Below, piece after piece: positions 16,174 through 25,743 of a stretch of DNA of 29,342 nt. A model generated the notes under the pieces. The model worked only from the letters and a program-made list of their open reading frames with translations. It searched no databases and was not told where the DNA came from. The translations under genes were made by a program, and so were the position numbers. Every line of letters starts with the position of its first letter. Within the stretch, counting starts at the first letter, position 1. Origin of the DNA: CAYLSO01 sp964386525 (GTDB lineage: Bacteria; Eisenbacteria; RBG-16-71-46; DASYSL01); assembly GCA_964386525.1 (NCBI GenBank), contig CAYLSO010000176.1, positions 1 to 29,342 of the forward strand, in the 5' to 3' direction.

Positions 16174-16584
16174 CTAGATGGTCCGCGGATGGGCGGCGCA
16201 CCACTCCCGGATGTACGCCACCGCCTCCGCCGTCGGCGAGCCCGGGCCGAACAGCTTGCCCACGCCCTGCTTGATGAGCGACTCCATGTCCTGCGGCGGG
16301 ATGATGCCGCCGCCCGTGAGCAGCACGTGGGTGGCGCCCTTCTCGCGCAGCGACCGCAGCACCGCCGGGAAGAGCGTCATGTGGGCGCCCGACAGCAGCG
16401 ACAGCGCCACCACGTCCACGTCCTCCTGCACGGCCGCCTCCACCACCTGGTCCGGCGTCTGGTGCAGGCCGGTGTAGATCACCTCGAAGCCGGCGTCGCG
16501 CAGCGCCGCCGCCACCACCTTGGCGCCGCGGTCGTGGCCGTCGAGGCCCGCCTTGGCGACCAGCACCCGGATCTTGCGCTCCAC
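16174..16584 (-). CDS. B12-binding small subunit of acyl-CoA mutase
   Basis: A 136-residue cobalamin-binding domain of the methylmalonyl/isobutyryl-CoA mutase family, encoded apart from the large subunit. The DxHxxG motif is DGHDRG at residues 15-20, with His17 as lower cobalt ligand. SLLSGAH near 62-68 and LLTGGGIIP near 88-96 complete the nucleotide-tail binding site. The start is taken as GTG 16584 with a GGAGGAGG site upstream, giving exactly the usual length of IcmB-type subunits. The gene lies 14 bases after the large subunit. It would work as a heterotetramer with the mutase large subunit and MeaB. Confidence 0.92.
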   Translation of the reverse strand: MERKIRVLVAKAGLDGHDRGAKVVAAALRDAGFEVIYTGLHQTPDQVVEAAVQEDVDVVALSLLSGAHMTLFPAVLRSLREKGATHVLLTGGGIIPPQDMESLIKQGVGKLFGPGSPTAEAVAYIREWCAAHPRTI

Positions 16585-16598
16585 CTCTCGGCCTCCTC

Positions 16599-18256
<1,658 letters not shown>

Positions 18257-18260
<4 letters not shown>

Positions 18261-19309
18261 GATCGCGTGCCTTCCTCCTCGGGGCAGGTCCCGGGCGCGG
18301 GCTCCGGAGCGGCGGCCGCCTCGTCCGGCCAGGCCTCGTTCCACAGCCGGGCCGCCGCCTGGTGCGGCGACAGCCGGCGCTCCTCGAGCGCCGTCAGGAT
18401 CGCCTCCCAGCGGGCCGCGTCGACGCGCGCGCGCAGCTGCCGCGTGGCCCGCTGGTAGACCAGCTCGCTCACCCGCGCGTGCAGCCGCAGGCGGCGGCGC
18501 GCCGCCAGCAGCTGCTGGGTGCGCAGGTGCTCCAGGTGGCGCTCCACCTGCTCGGCCAGCGCCGGCACGCCCTCGCCGTTGCGCGCCACGGTGAGCAGCA
18601 CCGGCGGCGTCCAGCTCCCCGGCGCCGGCTGCTTCAGCCCGAGCACGGCGCGCAGCTCCTGGGCGGCGCGCTCGGCCCCCTCGCGGTCGGCCTTGTTGAG
18701 CACGAAGAGGTCGCCGATCTCCATCAGGCCGGCCTTCATCGCCTGCACGCCGTCGCCCGACTCGGGGACCAGCACCACCAGCACGCTGTCCACCGCCTCG
18801 GCCACCTCCAGCTCGGACTGGCCCACCCCCACCGTCTCCACCAGGACCCGCGTGAAGCCCGCGGCCTCGAGCAGGTCGCACACCTCGGTGGTGGTCACCG
18901 CCAGCCCGCCCAGCGAGCCGCGCGACGCCATCGAGCGGATGAACAGACCCTCGTCGCCCGCCAACTCCGCCATGCGCACGCGGTCGCCGAGCAGGGCCCC
19001 GCCCGAGAACGGACTGGTCGGGTCCACGGCCACGACGGCCACCCGCTCGCCGCGCCCACGGTAGTGGCGGGCCAGCTGCGAGACGAGCGTGGATTTCCCG
19101 GCTCCCGGCGGCCCGGTGATGCCGACGCGCACCCCGCCACCGGTGCGCGGGAAAGCCGCGTCGAGCACCGCGCGGGCTTCGGGCGCCTCGTTCTCGACCA
19201 GCGAGATGGCGCGCGCCAGGCTCATGCGGTCGCCCGCGAAGGCCCGGTCGATCAGGCGGCGCAGGCCGCCGTCGGCATCCGGCTGGCTGGCAAGGGATTC
19301 GGTGGCCAT
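18257..19309 (-). CDS. meaB: MeaB/ArgK-type G3E GTPase, mutase chaperone
   Basis: A 350-residue P-loop GTPase. The Walker A motif GITGPPGAGKST is at residues 63-74, followed by VAVDPTSPFSGGALLGDRVRM, MASRGSLGGLA, VETVGVGQSE and the base-recognition motif NKAD. These are the signatures of MeaB, which guards B12-dependent mutases by gating cofactor loading and removing damaged cobalamin. The C-terminus from about 285 on is the helical dimerisation region, with a proline/glutamate-rich tail. The ATG at 19309 has GGAG just upstream, and the stop overlaps the mutase start, giving tight coupling of chaperone and client. It is the first gene of its operon, with a candidate promoter at 19412-19440. 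Confidence 0.94.
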
Positions 19310-19411
19310 GCGCTCCGTTCGAGAAGGCGGAAACCCGCGCTGGGCAGCGGGCCGCGGGACCACCCCGAAAGGCCGGTCCGGCGCCATAGCACTGCTCGGA
19401 ATGTGCGGTTG

Positions 19412-19440
19412 AATATCCGGGGAGGCGGGCGGGAAGTCAA
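19412..19440 (-). promoter_or_regulatory. Promoter of the meaB-mutase-CoA-transferase operon
   Basis: On the minus strand TTGACT (19440-19435, 5 of 6 consensus) and GATATT (19417-19412, 4 of 6) are 17 bases apart. TATTCA two bases further is an alternative -10. The predicted leader is about 95 bases. Confidence 0.5.
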
Positions 19441-19499
19441 GGCGCCGCGGGCCAATCCGTCGAGGAGTCCGGGCCCGGGCCGAGGCGCGGCCACATCGG

Positions 19500-20681
19500 C
19501 TACCCGCGCACGCGCACCCGCGGGCCGTCCGCCGCCGCACCCTCCCGCGCCCCGGCTTGCCCGAGCACGTGCCGGGCGATGTCGAGCGCGGCCGCGGGCC
19601 GCCCCAGCGCCTCGCACGCCTGGCGCATGGCGCGGGCCAGCGACGACCGGGCGAGGATCCGCTCGGCCAGCTCGAAGACCTCCTGCGGCGCCCGCGCCCG
19701 CAGGGCGGCGCCCGCCCCGGTGAGCGCCCGGCTGTTGCGCTCCTCCTGGCCCGGGGTCGGCCGGTAGATGACCAGCGGCACCTGCCTGGCGAGGCTCTCC
19801 GAGCAGGTGAGCCCGCCCGCCTTGGTGACGTTGACGTCGGCGGCGGCGAGCCAGCGGTCGACGTCGTCGGTGTAGCCGACCGCGCGGATGCGCCCCGGGG
19901 CGGCGCGCTCCAGGTCGCCGAGACGGTGGCGCAGGGCTTCGTTGCGCCCGCACAGGACCACCACCTGTGGCGCCGACGGCAGCCCGAGCAGGCCCTCGGC
20001 CAGGCCGTGCAACGGGCCCACGCCGTTGCCGCCGCCCATGACCAGGACCACCGGACGGTCGGGCTCGAGCCCGAGCGCGGCGCGCGCTTCGGGCTGCGGG
20101 ACGAGCCGCGCGAACTTGAGGTCCACCGGGATGCCGGTGACCTCGACCGCGCTCGCCCGCACTCCCCAGTCGGACAGCTCTTCCTTCACCTCGTCGGTAG
20201 CCACGAAGTAGCCCGTCGTGCCGTCGTACACCCAGAAAGGATGCGCGCCGAAGTCGGTGATGACGCAGTAGAGCGGCGCGCCGAGACGCCCGCGCGCGGC
20301 GCGCGGCGCCAGCCCCTCCAGGGGCAGGAAATGCGTGCACACCACGGCGGCCGGCCGGAAGCGCTCGATGGCGCGCTCGAGGCGGCGCAGGTGGAACCGG
20401 TCCAGCCGCACGCGCGCCCGCACCGTGCTGCGGTGGAACGGTTCGCGCTCCGAGCCCCAGTAGAGCAGCCCCCACACCTTCGGCGCCCGCTTCACCATCG
20501 TGTCGTAGGCCTGCGCGTAGGTGCGCTGGAAGAAACGCGAGGCGAACGCCAGGGTGTTGAGCGCGTGCACGCGGCTGGTCGGATCGACGGCGCGGAAGGC
20601 CTGCTCGAGGGCTTCGGCGGCGCGCCTGTGACCGGCGCCCGCGGTGGCGTGCAGGATGAGGATGCGGCGGGCTTCGCCCAA
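19500..20681 (-). CDS. Glycosyltransferase of the MGDG synthase/UgtP type (GT28)
   Basis: A 393-residue cytoplasmic-face glycosyltransferase likely to transfer a sugar to diacylglycerol or another lipid. The N-terminal MGDG-synthase domain shows ILILHATAGAGHRRAAEAL (residues 7-25) with the GxGH loop. CVITDFGAHPFWVYDG lies near 139-154. The C-terminal sugar-nucleotide domain has VLVMGGGNGVGPLHGL and NVTKAGGLTCSESLARQVPL, typical of GT28 donors. There is no membrane helix. The start is TTG 20681, supported by GGAGAG four bases upstream; no ATG gives a better N-terminus. It is monocistronic with a well-placed promoter at 20778-20806. Acceptor and sugar are not known. Confidence 0.85.
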   Translation of the reverse strand: MGEARRILILHATAGAGHRRAAEALEQAFRAVDPTSRVHALNTLAFASRFFQRTYAQAYDTMVKRAPKVWGLLYWGSEREPFHRSTVRARVRLDRFHLRRLERAIERFRPAAVVCTHFLPLEGLAPRAARGRLGAPLYCVITDFGAHPFWVYDGTTGYFVATDEVKEELSDWGVRASAVEVTGIPVDLKFARLVPQPEARAALGLEPDRPVVLVMGGGNGVGPLHGLAEGLLGLPSAPQVVVLCGRNEALRHRLGDLERAAPGRIRAVGYTDDVDRWLAAADVNVTKAGGLTCSESLARQVPLVIYRPTPGQEERNSRALTGAGAALRARAPQEVFELAERILARSSLARAMRQACEALGRPAAALDIARHVLGQAGAREGAAADGPRVRVRG

Positions 20682-20777
20682 GGGTCTCTCCGCGGCCGCG
20701 GTCGCTGCGGCGGGTCGGCACCCACCCGGGGCCCCGCGGCCGGGGTCTGGGCGGTCAGGGGTCGGGTTTCACCCGCG

Positions 20778-20806
20778 AGTCTACCCCGCGCCGGGGGGGG
20801 GCACAA
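20778..20806 (-). promoter_or_regulatory. Sigma-70-type promoter of the glycosyltransferase gene
   Basis: On the minus strand TTGTGC (20806-20801), a 17-base spacer, and TAGACT (20783-20778). The spacer is C/G-only, so both hexamers stand out. The predicted leader is about 90 bases. Confidence 0.55.
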
Positions 20807-20973
20807 TGCGGGCCGGAACTGGCCGGTGGGCGCAGGTGTCGGAGAATGAGCGCCTTGCGGCGGGATTCGCGGCCCGCAACCCGGTCGGCGCCGAGCCTGG
20901 CATGCGGAATGCAATACCCGCCGGTTGTCGGCGCTCCCCGCGTGGGTCGGTGGTACGCCGGCGCCTTCATTGC

Positions 20974-21010
20974 CCGGGCGGAGTCGCGAAGCTCCGCCCG
21001 GATTTCTTTT
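20974..21010 (+). terminator. Intrinsic terminator, T-tract on the plus strand
   Basis: Perfect 10-bp arms (20974-20983 and 20992-21001) around an 8-base loop are followed by ATTTCTTTT (21002-21010). The T-tract orients it for plus-strand transcription, yet no plus-strand gene lies upstream. On the minus strand the hairpin begins 13 bases after the stop of the secreted pseudogene and may act there too. Confidence 0.65.
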
Positions 21011-21013
21011 CCC

Positions 21014-21729
21014 TCACCGGTAGACCGCTTTGACCCGCCCCCAGGTCGTGCCCTCGGGCGGCAGCGGACCCAGGACCTGGTTGGCGACGTGCGCGTCGAA
21101 GGAGTCGGAGAGCTTGATGAGCGCGCACACCTCGACACATCCGGACGGATTGCCGAGGGCGGCCAGCGGGATCGCCCACTCGACGCCCGTGGCCACGCCG
21201 TCTCCCGAGCCCGCCGCGCACCCGTCGGTCACCCCCGCCAGGTTGCTGTTGTTCACGGTGGCTTCGATGCCGTACGGATCGGAGCCGCCCGAGAGCGTGC
21301 CGGGTCCGCCGGCCTCCGCGCCGCCGAGAAAGTAGCCGGCGCCGCCCCCGCCCGCCGGCAGCTCGCCGTAGTAGGCCATTTGTCGGCGCGCAGGGCGTTC
21401 TGGCCGCCCGGCCGCGCGTCGATGAAGACGTGCAGCTGGTCCTGCGGGTACCATTGGCTGGCGAAGTCCCCCCGCACGTTGCCGGCCAGGAACAGGTAGA
21501 GCACGTCGCCCGCGATGAAACCGAAAGCCTGATCGAGCTCGGAGGCCCGGGCGTGCGTGACCAGGTCGTCGTAGGGGTACGTCTGGTCGCCGAAGGACGT
21601 CTGGATGGCTTGCACGCTCAAGGGCGCGCCGTAGGCGGGGTCCGCGGTGCCGTCGATCGTCACGGCGAAGGCGGGCGGGGCCAGCGCGAGCCCCGTTCCC
21701 AAGGTGAGAAGCCACGCGGTTCTGGTCAT
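21014..21729 (-). pseudogene. Frameshifted secreted protein with a TWGRVKAVYR C-terminal tail
   Basis: The N-terminal half starts at ATG 21729 (GGAAGG nine bases upstream) with a signal peptide (WLLTLGTGLALAPPAFA), then VTIDGTADPAYGAPLSVQ and LYLFLAGNVRGDFASQWYPQ and DARPGGQNALRAD. The C-terminal half, in another frame, begins near MAYYGELPAGGGGAGYFLGG and ends NQVLGPL...TTWGRVKAVYR. The switch is at about 21376-21384 and needs one base added (or 3n+1). Both halves match my memory of one family of bacterial extracellular proteins often carrying PEP-CTERM anchors. In that family a further ~30-40 residues normally lie between the two segments, so a deletion may have caused the frameshift. A sequencing or assembly error is the alternative. 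No PEP-CTERM segment is present. Confidence 0.75.
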
Positions 21730-21749
21730 GGCGGCGGACCTTCCGGGGT

Positions 21750-21772
21750 GCGGGGGAATCGCACTCCCCCGC
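21750..21772 (-). terminator. Hairpin between yraN and the secreted pseudogene
   Basis: Perfect 8-bp arms, GCGGGGGA (21750-21757) and TCCCCCGC (21765-21772), around a 7-base loop. It lies about 30 bases after the yraN stop and just upstream of the ribosome binding site of the next gene. It may terminate the rnhB-yraN transcript or structure the leader of the secreted protein. There is no T-tract. Confidence 0.45.
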
Positions 21773-21803
21773 GGGTGGCGCCGCGCCGTGCCCCACCGCC
21801 CGC

Positions 21804-22184
21804 CTACCGTGGCTCCCCCGCCGCCCCGAAGGCGTCCGGGTAGTGCTCGATCGCCAGCCGGCGCGTCTCCTCGTCCACCGTCACCACGTCGAAGCGGACC
21901 GCGCGGGCCAGGCCCTCGCGCGCCGCGTAGGCCTCGGCCGCCGCCGCCAACCGCCGGCGCTGGGCGGCGCTCAGCACGCCCGCGGCCCGCTCCCACGCCG
22001 CGCCCGATCGCCGCTTCACCTCGACGAACACCAGCCAGCCGCCGCGCTCGACGACGAGGTCCACCTCGAAGCGGCCCACGCGCACGTTGCGCTCGCGCAC
22101 CCGGTAGCCTCGCCGCTCGAGGAACCACGCCGCGAGCCGCTCGCCCAGCCGGCCCGAGAGGAGCCGGATGTTCCCTTCAGCCAT
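21804..22184 (-). CDS. yraN: YraN/UPF0102 family endonuclease-like protein
   Basis: A 126-residue protein with the predicted Holliday-junction-resolvase-like fold of UPF0102. Seen are GRLGERLAAWFLERRGYRV (11-29), the active-site pattern GRFEVDLVVE with Glu40 and Asp42, and FVEVKRRS with Glu55 and Lys57 (a PD-(D/E)xK-type arrangement). Family members typically sit next to rnhB, as here. The ATG at 22184 gives the usual length. A 119-base GC-rich spacer separates it from rnhB. The biological role of the family is not settled. Confidence 0.9.
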   Translation of the reverse strand: MAEGNIRLLSGRLGERLAAWFLERRGYRVRERNVRVGRFEVDLVVERGGWLVFVEVKRRSGAAWERAAGVLSAAQRRRLAAAAEAYAAREGLARAVRFDVVTVDEETRRLAIEHYPDAFGAAGEPR

Positions 22185-22199
22185 TGGTGCCCCGGTTGC

Positions 22200-22222
22200 G
22201 GGGGCGGGGTACCGGGGGCGGG
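22200..22222 (+). repeat. G-quadruplex motif in a GGGGGCG-rich spacer
   Basis: On the plus strand G5-C-G4-TACC-G5-C-G3 satisfies the four-G-run quadruplex pattern. More GGGGGCG units follow within the spacer (for example near 22231 and 22250), so CGGGGGCG occurs about four times in 80 bases. It lies in the rnhB-yraN spacer, on the strand opposite to the transcript. Confidence 0.5.
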
Positions 22223-22303
22223 TGAAGACCGGGGGCGAAGCGAATCCGGGGGCGGACGGGGACCGGGGAGAACGAGAACGGGGCGGACGAACGCCGGCGC
22301 GGC

Positions 22304-22981
22304 CTACCCCGCCTCGGCCTGCACCCCGGCGACCGCGAAGAGATCGAGGTTCGATACGGGGGCGAAGGAGTAGCGGTGCCAGGGGCAGGGGCCGTACTCG
22401 GCCAGCGCCGCCAGGTGCTCGGGGGTGCCGTAGCCCTTGTGGCGCTCGAAGCCGTACTGCGGGTACTCGCGCGCCAGCCGCTCCATGAAGCGGTCGCGGA
22501 GACACTTGGCGACCACCGAGGCGGCGGCCACGGCCAGGCTCTTGGCGTCGCCGTCCACCACCGCGTCCTGGGGCAACGGCAGATCGGGCAGGCGGTACAC
22601 GCCGTCCACGAGGACGTGCGACACCGGCACCCGCAACGCCACCCGCAGGACGGCCCGCCGCAGGGCGAAGAGGGACGCCCGGTGCGGGTTCATGCGGTCC
22701 ACGCCGCGCGGCCCGACGAAGGCCCACCCTACGCCCAGAGCCACCTCGCGGATGCGCTCGAACAGCTCGGCGCGCCGCCCGGGCTCGAGCTTCTTCGAGT
22801 CGTCGAGACCGGGCAGCCGGGCGCGGATGGGCAGGCAGACGGCCGCCGCCACCAGGGGACCGGCCAGCGGGCCGCGCCCCACCTCGTCGGTGCCGCAGAT
22901 CAGGTCGGCCCGCGTCAGGCGGCGGACCTCGGAATCGAAGCGGCGCAGCGTGAGCCAGCGGTGCGAGTAGCGGGACCCCAT
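22304..22981 (-). CDS. rnhB: Ribonuclease HII
   Basis: A 225-residue RNase HII that removes ribonucleotides from RNA-DNA duplexes. The catalytic carboxylates are Asp32 and Glu33 in TDEVGRGPLAGPLVAAAV, Asp126 in VLVDGVYRLP, and Asp163 in AKCLRDRFM. DDSKKL at 60-65 is also typical. The ATG at 22981 is chosen because it gives the normal N-terminus; upstream residues in this frame look non-coding. The ribosome binding site is weak (CCAGG). A divergent oxidase gene begins 133 bases away. rnhB normally follows rplS directly; here about 3.7 kb of other genes intervene. Confidence 0.92.
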   Translation of the reverse strand: MGSRYSHRWLTLRRFDSEVRRLTRADLICGTDEVGRGPLAGPLVAAAVCLPIRARLPGLDDSKKLEPGRRAELFERIREVALGVGWAFVGPRGVDRMNPHRASLFALRRAVLRVALRVPVSHVLVDGVYRLPDLPLPQDAVVDGDAKSLAVAAASVVAKCLRDRFMERLAREYPQYGFERHKGYGTPEHLAALAEYGPCPWHRYSFAPVSNLDLFAVAGVQAEAG

Positions 22982-23088
22982 ACGCCTGGAAGTACGCCCG
23001 CGCGCGGGCCGGGGCAAGCACAATGTGCACCGGCGCCGCCACTTTTTCCCATGTAATCGTTTTCCGTGCCGGCGCGCACCCGGTGGGG

Positions 23089-23111
23089 TAGAGTCCCGCA
23101 TGGACGAGGAA
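23089..23111 (+). promoter_or_regulatory. Candidate -10 and ribosome binding site of lhgO
   Basis: TAGAGT at 23089-23094 follows GTGGGG and resembles the TAGACT -10 elements elsewhere in the window; no good -35 is present at 17 bases. GAGGAA at 23106-23111 lies close to ATG 23115 and favours that start over ATG 23100. Confidence 0.35.
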
Positions 23112-23114
23112 CCC

Positions 23115-24350
23115 ATGAGTCTCTCCTCCACCCGCTACGACATCGCGATCATCGGCGGCGGCATCGTCGGTCTGGCCACGGCCATGGCCCTGGCCGAGCG
23201 CACGCGCGCTTCGCTCATCGTCCTCGAGGCCGAGTCCCGCCTCGCCGCCCACCAGACCGGCCACAACAGCGGTGTCATCCACTCGGGGCTCTACTACAAA
23301 CCCGGCTCGCTCAAGGCGCGCGACTGCGCCGAGGGCCGCGAGGCCCTCTACCGCTTCTGCGCCGAGCACGGCGTCCCCCACGAGCGCTGCGGCAAGGTGA
23401 TCGTGGCCACGCACCCCGCCGAGCTGCCCCGGCTCGAGGAGCTGGAGCGCCGCGGCCGCGCCAACGGGCTGGCCGGGTTGCGCCGCCTGCGCCCCGAGGA
23501 GATCGCCGAGCGCGAGCCGCACGCCCGCGGCGTGGCGGGGCTGTTCGTCCCCGAGACCGGCATCGTGGACTTCACGGCGGTGTGCGAGGCCTACGCCCGG
23601 CGGGTGCGGGAGCTGGGCGGCGAGATCGCCGTCGGGGCCCGGGTGGCCGGCTGCCGGAAGGCCGACGGCGAGCTGGTGCTGGCGACCGGGCTGGGCGAGG
23701 TGCGCTGCCGGGCGCTGGTCAACTGCGCCGGGCTGCACTCGGACCGCGTGGCGCGCCGGTGCGGGGCCGCTCCGGAAGCGCGGATCGTCCCCTTCCGCGG
23801 CGAGTACTACGCCTTGACGCCCCCGCGCGAGCATCTCGTACGCCACCTCATCTACCCGGTGCCCGACCCGCGCTTCCCCTTCCTCGGCGTGCACTTCACC
23901 CGCCTGATGCGCGGCGGCGTCGAGGCGGGACCCAACGCAGTGCTGGCCTGGGCGCGCGAGGGCTACGGGCGGGCCAGCTGCTCGCCGCGCGACGCCGCCG
24001 AGATGCTCGCCTTCGGCGGCTTCTGGCGCCTGGGGCTACGGTACTGGCGCATGGGCCTGGGCGAGGCCTGGCGCTCGCTCAGCACGGCCGCCTTCGTCGC
24101 CGCTCTGCAGCGGCTGGTGCCCGAGATCCGCCCCGCCGACGTGCGGCGCTCCGGCGCCGGCGTGCGCGCCCAGGCGCTGGGGCCCGACGGCAAGCTGCTC
24201 GACGACTTCTGCATCGCCGACGGCGAGCGCGCGATCCACGTGCTCAACGCGCCGTCGCCGGCGGCCACCGCCTCGATCGCCATCGGCCGCACGATCGCCG
24301 CGCGCGCCGCGGAGCGCTTCGCCCTGCCGGCGCGGACCGCGGGTCCGTAG
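23115..24350 (+). CDS. lhgO: L-2-hydroxyglutarate oxidase (FAD-dependent, DAO family)
   Basis: A 411-residue flavoenzyme that oxidises L-2-hydroxyglutarate to 2-oxoglutarate, feeding electrons to quinone or oxygen. The FAD-binding motif IAIIGGGIVGLATAMALAER is at 10-29. HQTGHNSGVIHSGLYYKPGS, near 52-71, is the LhgO/YgaF signature. FRGEYYAL and DPRFPFLGVHFTR follow at the expected places. The length matches characterised members (about 400-420). The chosen ATG has GAGGAA upstream; in-frame ATG 23100 is an alternative. It is followed after 22 bases by a permease gene, probably co-transcribed. Confidence 0.9.
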   Translation: MSLSSTRYDIAIIGGGIVGLATAMALAERTRASLIVLEAESRLAAHQTGHNSGVIHSGLYYKPGSLKARDCAEGREALYRFCAEHGVPHERCGKVIVATHPAELPRLEELERRGRANGLAGLRRLRPEEIAEREPHARGVAGLFVPETGIVDFTAVCEAYARRVRELGGEIAVGARVAGCRKADGELVLATGLGEVRCRALVNCAGLHSDRVARRCGAAPEARIVPFRGEYYALTPPREHLVRHLIYPVPDPRFPFLGVHFTRLMRGGVEAGPNAVLAWAREGYGRASCSPRDAAEMLAFGGFWRLGLRYWRMGLGEAWRSLSTAAFVAALQRLVPEIRPADVRRSGAGVRAQALGPDGKLLDDFCIADGERAIHVLNAPSPAATASIAIGRTIAARAAERFALPARTAGP

Positions 24351-24372
24351 GGGCGCGTTCCGGGAGGCCGTC

Positions 24373-25743
24373 ATGCTCGAGAGGATCTTCCGCCTGCGCG
24401 AGCGGCAGGCGCGCGTCTCGACCGAGGTGCTCGGCGGGGTCACCACCTTCGTGACCATGGCCTACATCGTGGTCGTGAACCCGGCCATCCTGTCGGTCGC
24501 CGGCATCCCCACCGGGCCGAGCACGATCGCCACCATCCTGACCGCGGTCTTCGGCTCGCTGCTCATGGGGCTCTACGCCAACCGGCCGATCGCGGTGGCG
24601 CCCTACATGTGCGAAAACGCCTTCATCGCCTTCACCCTGCCGGCCCTGGGCGTCACCTGGCAGCAGGCGCTGGGTGCGGTGTTCGTGAGCGGGGCGGTGT
24701 TCCTGGTCATCACGGTCTTGCGCCTGCGCTCGTGGCTCGCCAACTCCATCTCGCTCAGCATGAAGCACAGCTTCGGGGCCGGCATCGGGCTCTTCCTCGC
24801 CTTCATCGGCCTCTACAAGACCGGCATCGTGACCAGCAGCGTGGCGGGGATGCGGCCCGAGGCCCTGCTGCTGCCCACGGGGGTGCTGGCCGCCCCCGGC
24901 GCCCCGCTGCGCATCGGCGACCTGCGCGACCCGCAGGTGATCCTCGCCGTCCTCGGCTTCCTGGCGATCGGACTCTTGCTCCACCACCGCGTGCGCGGCG
25001 CGCTGCTCGTGGGCATGGCCGTCACCGCCCTGGCGGGCTGGCTTCTGGGCGTCGGCCAGGCGCCGCGCGCCCTGGTCGCCTGGCCGTTCGGCGCCGAGCC
25101 GGGCTGGGGCGCGGTGGCCCTGCGGCTCGACATCGCCTCGGTGCTCCGCTTCTCGTTCTTCCCCGTCCTGCTGACGCTGTTCCTGATGAGCTTCCTGGAC
25201 ACCTTGGGCACGCTGCTGGCGGTCGGCGCGGCCGGCGGCATGCTCGACGAGAAGGGGAACTTCCGCCAGGTCGAGCGGCCCATGCTGGTGGACGCGCTCT
25301 CCTGCATGTTCGCCGGCTTGGCGGGGACCTCGACCAGCGGCGCCTACATCGAGTCGGCGACCGGCATCCGCGAGGGGGCGCGCACCGGGCTGGCGGCGGT
25401 GGTGACGGCGGCGCTGTTCGCCGCCGCGCTCTTCTTCATCCCGCTCGTCGAGCCGCTGCAGAACCTCGCCTACGCGTACGGGCCGGCGCTCATCGCCGTC
25501 GGTGCGCTCATGCTCGGCTCGCTGGCCCGCATCGACTTCGAGGATTGGACCGAGACCATCCCCGCCTTCGCCACCGTCGCCATGATGGTGTTCACCTACA
25601 ACATCGCCAACGGGCTGACGGCGGGGCTGCTGCTGCATCCGCTGATGAAGCTGGGGGCGGGGCGCTTCCGGGAGCTGCGCCCGGGCGGACTGGTGCTGGC
25701 GGGGCTCTGCCTGACGTACTACGTGTTCGGACTGCCCCACTGA
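24373..25743 (+). CDS. NCS2 family (AzgA-like) purine permease
   Basis: A 456-residue integral membrane protein with about 12 hydrophobic segments. The N-terminus RVSTEVLGGVTTFVTMAYIVVVNPAIL, then APYMCENAFIAFTLPALGVTWQQAL, and later FLDTLGTLLAVGAAGGMLDE and AGTSTSGAYIESATGIREGARTGL are standard for NCS2/AzgA hypoxanthine-guanine-adenine permeases. The usual GMGxNA motif reads PYMCENA, a small deviation that might affect substrate. GGGAGG lies five bases before ATG 24373. The last 25 bases overlap the convergent FkbM gene. Substrate is probably a purine, but not proven by sequence. Confidence 0.9.
   Translation: MLERIFRLRERQARVSTEVLGGVTTFVTMAYIVVVNPAILSVAGIPTGPSTIATILTAVFGSLLMGLYANRPIAVAPYMCENAFIAFTLPALGVTWQQALGAVFVSGAVFLVITVLRLRSWLANSISLSMKHSFGAGIGLFLAFIGLYKTGIVTSSVAGMRPEALLLPTGVLAAPGAPLRIGDLRDPQVILAVLGFLAIGLLLHHRVRGALLVGMAVTALAGWLLGVGQAPRALVAWPFGAEPGWGAVALRLDIASVLRFSFFPVLLTLFLMSFLDTLGTLLAVGAAGGMLDEKGNFRQVERPMLVDALSCMFAGLAGTSTSGAYIESATGIREGARTGLAAVVTAALFAAALFFIPLVEPLQNLAYAYGPALIAVGALMLGSLARIDFEDWTETIPAFATVAMMVFTYNIANGLTAGLLLHPLMKLGAGRFRELRPGGLVLAGLCLTYYVFGLPH

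Larger units (their letters stand above)
20682..21013. other. 332-base intergenic region with promoter and terminator
   Basis: No convincing gene is found. It holds the minus-strand promoter of the glycosyltransferase (20778-20806), a run of nine G residues at 20793-20801, and a hairpin with a plus-strand T-tract at 20974-21010. The 170 bases between these elements show nothing I can name. Confidence 0.6.

Noticed and set aside
22982..23131. An earlier rnhB start that would add about 50 residues
   Set aside because: The added residues are basic and low in conservation, and the extension would run through the lhgO promoter region; ATG 22981 gives the family length.
22184..23894. Upstream extension of the yraN frame to a 696-residue protein
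   Set aside because: The extension crosses rnhB and lhgO in the wrong frames and shows no domain; the normal YraN N-terminus starts at 22184.
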